A stretch of DNA of 64,000 bases. It comes from Bdellovibrionaceae bacterium UBA3535. Its GTDB lineage: Bacteria > Bdellovibrionota > Bdellovibrionia > Bdellovibrionales > UBA840. Below are positions 61,124 to 64,000 of this stretch, in pieces. The position numbers were made by a program, and so were the translations under genes. The notes beneath the pieces are model-generated. The model saw only the letters and a list, made by a program, of their open reading frames with translations. It ran no database searches and was not told the origin of the DNA. The stretch covers positions 124,001 through 188,000 of the forward strand of contig DFOS01000024.1 of the NCBI GenBank assembly GCA_002376845.1, written 5' to 3'. Every line of letters starts with the position of its first letter. Within the stretch, counting starts at the first letter, position 1.

Positions 61124-62450
61124 TGCAAAACTCCCTAAACACGCGATCCATTACTTCGTCATCAAATCGTTTACCGAAGATTTCGTAAACAGCCTGTAGC
61201 GCTTCTTGTAGCTCCAAAACTACAAACTCCTGACTTGCATCATTTTTAATCATATCTAAGCTTTTCGCTACTTTTTCTCTTAAACTTGTAAAAAGCTCAA
61301 AATGTCTAGCCTGAAAAACCACCGCCGCATCTTCTTGAAACTGCTCCGCCAAGCGCCTTTCAATGCTTTGACGGATCTTCTGAACGCTTTCATCAAAACT
61401 AGAAAAATGATTCTCAGTTAAAAGTGAACTTTGCCTTATGTCGGACTTTGATTGCCAAACTTCATAGTCTTTTGATTTTATCTGGGAATATATCCCTTCA
61501 TCAAGCTCCACATCTTCGGGTGAGACCAAATACAAAATAAAATCTGCATTCTCAATGGCCCTTATGGATCTTTCCATTCCCATACGTTCAATTTCGTCTT
61601 CGCTAGCATGAATTCCCGCAGTATCCACTAAGTGCACTCGATAACCATTTACAATTAGATCTCCCTCAACTATATCGCGAGTTGTCCCAGCCTTTTCACT
61701 AACAATGGCTTTGTCTTCATAAATTAAGGCATTTAAGAGAGAGCTTTTTCCAGCGTTTGGTTTACCAACTATCGCAACTTGAAAACCATCTTGTAGTAAT
61801 TTTCCGTGTTCATACGTAGCCAAAATTCTATCTACTTCTGCAGCTACATGTTCTAATCGGCTTTGACAGGCCTCATAGTCCATAACCTCTATATCTTCTG
61901 TGGAAAAATCAATACTGGCTTCTAGATTTGCCAATACAAATGTAAGATCCTGCTCCATATTACTTAGTTGTTTAGACAGCGCCCCCTTTAATTGCCGAAG
62001 GGAAACTTGGGAAGCCAATTTGCTACGGCTCTCAATCAAAGCAAGCACACCTTCTGCTTGTGTAAGATCGATTCTTTGATTCATAAATGCACGGTATGTA
62101 AACTCACCCCTTTGCGCCATTCTACAACCAGCCAAAATTAAGTTCTTTAATATCTCTTGAGTTAGAATAGGGGACCCATGACAAGAAATTTCCACAACTT
62201 CATCGCCTGTGAATGACTTTCCTTTTTCAAAATAAGTAATCAAGACTTCATCTAAAGCTTCATTTGCAGAGACTGTTTTTAACGTGGAAAAATATACGTT
62301 ATGAGATTGTATAGACTTTTTTAGACCAGGACATAGTTTGCGAACATATTCTAAAGCCTTAGAACCACTTACTCTTAGTACTGCGATCCCACCTATACCA
62401 GCGGGAGTCGCAACTGCACATATGGTATCCTCTAAGGCGTAGTTCTTCAT
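61113..62450 (-). CDS. mnmE: tRNA modification GTPase MnmE
   Basis: A 445-residue MnmE. It has the N-terminal folate-binding domain (DTICAVATPAGIGGIAVLRVSG), a G domain with G1 GKPNAGKSSLLNAL and AGTTRDIVEGD, and ends in the CIGK motif with the catalytic Cys. With MnmG it introduces 5-carboxymethylaminomethyl U34. Length normal. Confidence 0.97.
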   Translation of the reverse strand: MKNYALEDTICAVATPAGIGGIAVLRVSGSKALEYVRKLCPGLKKSIQSHNVYFSTLKTVSANEALDEVLITYFEKGKSFTGDEVVEISCHGSPILTQEILKNLILAGCRMAQRGEFTYRAFMNQRIDLTQAEGVLALIESRSKLASQVSLRQLKGALSKQLSNMEQDLTFVLANLEASIDFSTEDIEVMDYEACQSRLEHVAAEVDRILATYEHGKLLQDGFQVAIVGKPNAGKSSLLNALIYEDKAIVSEKAGTTRDIVEGDLIVNGYRVHLVDTAGIHASEDEIERMGMERSIRAIENADFILYLVSPEDVELDEGIYSQIKSKDYEVWQSKSDIRQSSLLTENHFSSFDESVQKIRQSIERRLAEQFQEDAAVVFQARHFELFTSLREKVAKSLDMIKNDASQEFVVLELQEALQAVYEIFGKRFDDEVMDRVFREFCIGK

Positions 62451-62452
62451 TA

Positions 62453-63022
62453 CTAAGCATTTTGGCGTTGATTATTATTTCTACCGCCACGTCTTCTTGG
62501 CTTTAAATCTGCTGGAAATATTTTAATCTTTTTCTGATGACCATCACCAACTGATTTTGATTTTACGCGCTCGTCTTTTGCTAAATGCTGGTGAACCACC
62601 TTGCGGTCGCCAGGGGGTAAGGCGCGAAAATATACTGCCTTATGCTTATCTAAAGCAATACCCTTTAGCTTATCCGCCAAGTCAATTAGGTCATTTAAAG
62701 CGTCCTCTCTATAGCCATCAGCATCAAACTGGATAGCCATTTTTGCATCTGGCAGTGCATGTTGCACACTACGTTTAACATAGGTTTGCATAGCATCTAA
62801 AAGCATAGCATCTTTATCTGTAAGACTTCCCACATCTTTGCCATGAAAATTGCAAATAATTTGATTCTCATCAAAAGAGATTTTGAAGTCTAAATCTAAT
62901 TGCAAAAATTCAATTAAAGTCTCTACTTGGTTCTCAATAATATCTTCTGCTTGTAAAAACACATCACTAGGAGCTTGCGATGAACCACCACCAAATCCGA
63001 ATATTTTTTTGATTAAACTCAT
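62453..63022 (-). CDS. jag: Jag/KhpB RNA-binding protein, short form
   Basis: A 189-residue Jag-type protein. The KH-like domain (about 25-105) is followed by an R3H domain, in which DRKVVHQHLAKDERVKSKSVG is the Arg-x3-His core, and then by a basic Arg/Asn-rich tail. The N-terminal Jag_N domain typical of Gram-positive homologues is missing; the protein starts MSLIKKIFGFGG. Between yidC and mnmE, the usual order. Likely an RNA chaperone. Confidence 0.9.
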   Translation of the reverse strand: MSLIKKIFGFGGGSSQAPSDVFLQAEDIIENQVETLIEFLQLDLDFKISFDENQIICNFHGKDVGSLTDKDAMLLDAMQTYVKRSVQHALPDAKMAIQFDADGYREDALNDLIDLADKLKGIALDKHKAVYFRALPPGDRKVVHQHLAKDERVKSKSVGDGHQKKIKIFPADLKPRRRGGRNNNQRQNA

Positions 63023-63035
63023 TTTTTTCCTCCGT

Positions 63036-64000
63036 CTATACTGTTTTCATTAAGATTTTTTGTTGGATAACTGCAAATAATGTACTGATAAAAATATAAA
63101 GAGTTAGGCCACTAGGAAGAGCAACCATCATCAAAGAAAAAACTACTGGCAAAAACATCATCACTTTGGCTTGTGTTGGATCGAGCGCTGTGGGTGTAAA
63201 CTTTTGCTGCAAGTACATGGTGATACCCATTAAAACTGGCAATACAAAATATGGGTCTTTTAAACTAAGATCCTGTATCCAAAAAATAAATGGCGCTTGA
63301 TACAATTCGATACTCTGACCCAGTACTTGGTACAAAGCAAAAAATATCGGTAATTGAAGAAACATCGGCAAACATCCACCCATTGGGTTCGCCTTATTCT
63401 CCTTCATTACCGCCATTACCTCTTGATTCATTTTCATCGGATCATCTTTATGTTTTTCGCGAATTTTTTGAATGATGGGCTGTATGACCTGCATCTTCTT
63501 CATAGATTTATAGGACATAACATTAAAAGGCAAAACCGCCATACGCACCAGTATTGTCAGTACGATAATAGCAAAACCATAATTTCCCATTAAATCATAC
63601 AAATAGACTAAAAGTCTTAAGATAGGCTTGGCAATTCCACTAAAAAAACCATAGTCCACCACCTCAGAAAAGCGCTCATCAACCATACCAACTATATTGA
63701 ATTTTTTTGGACCAATATAGGATTTATAGGTCATGGAGATATCTTCTTTGCTGGTTTTTGGGTAAATCAGTTTGGCTATGGTTTCTTTTGTATCTCCATT
63801 ATAAAAAGCCCTCATATTTGGGATAAAATCTGAATAATCAATCAACGCGCGAGTAAAATAATGCGAAGACAAAGCAATAATGGAGGCCTTGGCGATATCT
63901 TGGTTCACCAGCTCATCTAGATGATATACCTCTCTTTCAACTTCATTGTTTGCATATACAAATATTTCTTGTTTTTCAAAACTTGGTTTGAATATGGACA
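63036..64000 (-). CDS. yidC: Membrane protein insertase YidC (partial, 5' end beyond the edge)
   Basis: The C-terminal part, at least 321 codons, of YidC, which inserts proteins into the inner membrane with or without SecYEG. The frame stays open to the right edge, so it does not start at the GTG 63908 but continues into the large periplasmic P1 domain. The insertase core has five helices, with YGFAIIVLTILVRMAVLPF, NPMGGCLPMFLQLPIFFALYQVL and QAKVMMFLPVVFSLMMVALPSG. The Arg of LVRMAVLP is the conserved cavity residue. RBS GGAGG precedes jag. Confidence 0.96.
   Translation of the reverse strand, partial: SIFKPSFEKQEIFVYANNEVEREVYHLDELVNQDIAKASIIALSSHYFTRALIDYSDFIPNMRAFYNGDTKETIAKLIYPKTSKEDISMTYKSYIGPKKFNIVGMVDERFSEVVDYGFFSGIAKPILRLLVYLYDLMGNYGFAIIVLTILVRMAVLPFNVMSYKSMKKMQVIQPIIQKIREKHKDDPMKMNQEVMAVMKENKANPMGGCLPMFLQLPIFFALYQVLGQSIELYQAPFIFWIQDLSLKDPYFVLPVLMGITMYLQQKFTPTALDPTQAKVMMFLPVVFSLMMVALPSGLTLYIFISTLFAVIQQKILMKTV

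Noticed and set aside
1..64000. CRISPR arrays, insertion sequences, prophage or tRNA genes
   Set aside because: Nothing resembling repeats with spacers, transposase motifs or tRNA-like clover leaves was found by reading the intergenic regions.

Overview
The window reads as a chromosomal segment of a Gram-negative bacterium of modest GC (roughly 40% by eye), most likely from the Bdellovibrionota or a neighbouring lineage of the former Deltaproteobacteria. The reasons are the YidC-Jag-MnmE-MnmG-ParA-ParB-bactofilin-ATP synthase block with paired b/b' subunits and no atpB/atpE beside it, a PilT twitching ATPase, a LppC/LpoA-like lipoprotein typical of deltaproteobacteria, and several lipoproteins. 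I see no rRNA, tRNA, CRISPR array, insertion sequence or prophage, and no gene-free stretch longer than 300 bases. No 16S is present, so the taxonomy is an inference from gene content and order.

Layout. 1-8010, all minus strand: start of rimO (cut by the edge), a LolA-like lipoprotein, ComF, gpmI, rlmH, a nadD-rsfS fusion, obgE, rpmA, rplU with a long Lys/Ala tail, and RNase G. 8124-11064, plus strand: pilT, an unknown protein, tatB-like and tatC. 11061-18150, minus: a double-AAA+ ClpA/B-like protein with an export-like N-terminus, a three-gene biotin-dependent acyl-CoA carboxylase, and a subtilisin-like lipoprotein. 18266-29589: a PPC-domain protein, the nucleoside salvage operon deoC-deoA-punA, a small membrane protein, an M16 protease, hemW, grpE, a zinc-finger-less dnaJ and a TPR/periplasmic-binding lipoprotein. 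29700-34439: a cysteine-poor DksA-like protein, lon, a helix-turn-helix regulator with a four-site operator array, and a patatin phospholipase. 34434-46713, minus: the membrane arm of complex I (nuoA-H-J-K-L-M-N) preceded by seven unlabelled membrane-protein genes. 46776-50225: mfd. 50228-64000, minus: the ATP synthase operon, bactofilin, parB, parA, two parS-like palindromes around a small lipoprotein gene, mnmG, mnmE, jag and yidC (cut by the edge).

The most interesting part is 41714-46713. Seven overlapping genes encode 101, 266, 118, 76, 393, 319 and 411 residue membrane proteins. Compared by eye with the genuine complex I genes immediately downstream, they match them one for one in order, A-H-J-K-L-M-N. 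Each is shorter than its counterpart, and residual C-terminal or core motifs line up, but most proton-channel signatures seem lost. I interpret this as an ancient tandem copy of the whole complex I membrane arm that has decayed in sequence but stays intact as an operon, and may be a new membrane complex.

The genes are otherwise mostly housekeeping: energy conversion (complex I, F-type ATPase), ribosome and tRNA maturation, protein quality control (Lon, GrpE/DnaJ, AAA+), export (Tat, YidC) and chromosome segregation (ParABS). The nucleoside phosphorylases, acyl-CoA carboxylase, surface protease, patatin and PilT would suit an organism that feeds on macromolecules and glides or twitches, but predation is not shown by the sequence.
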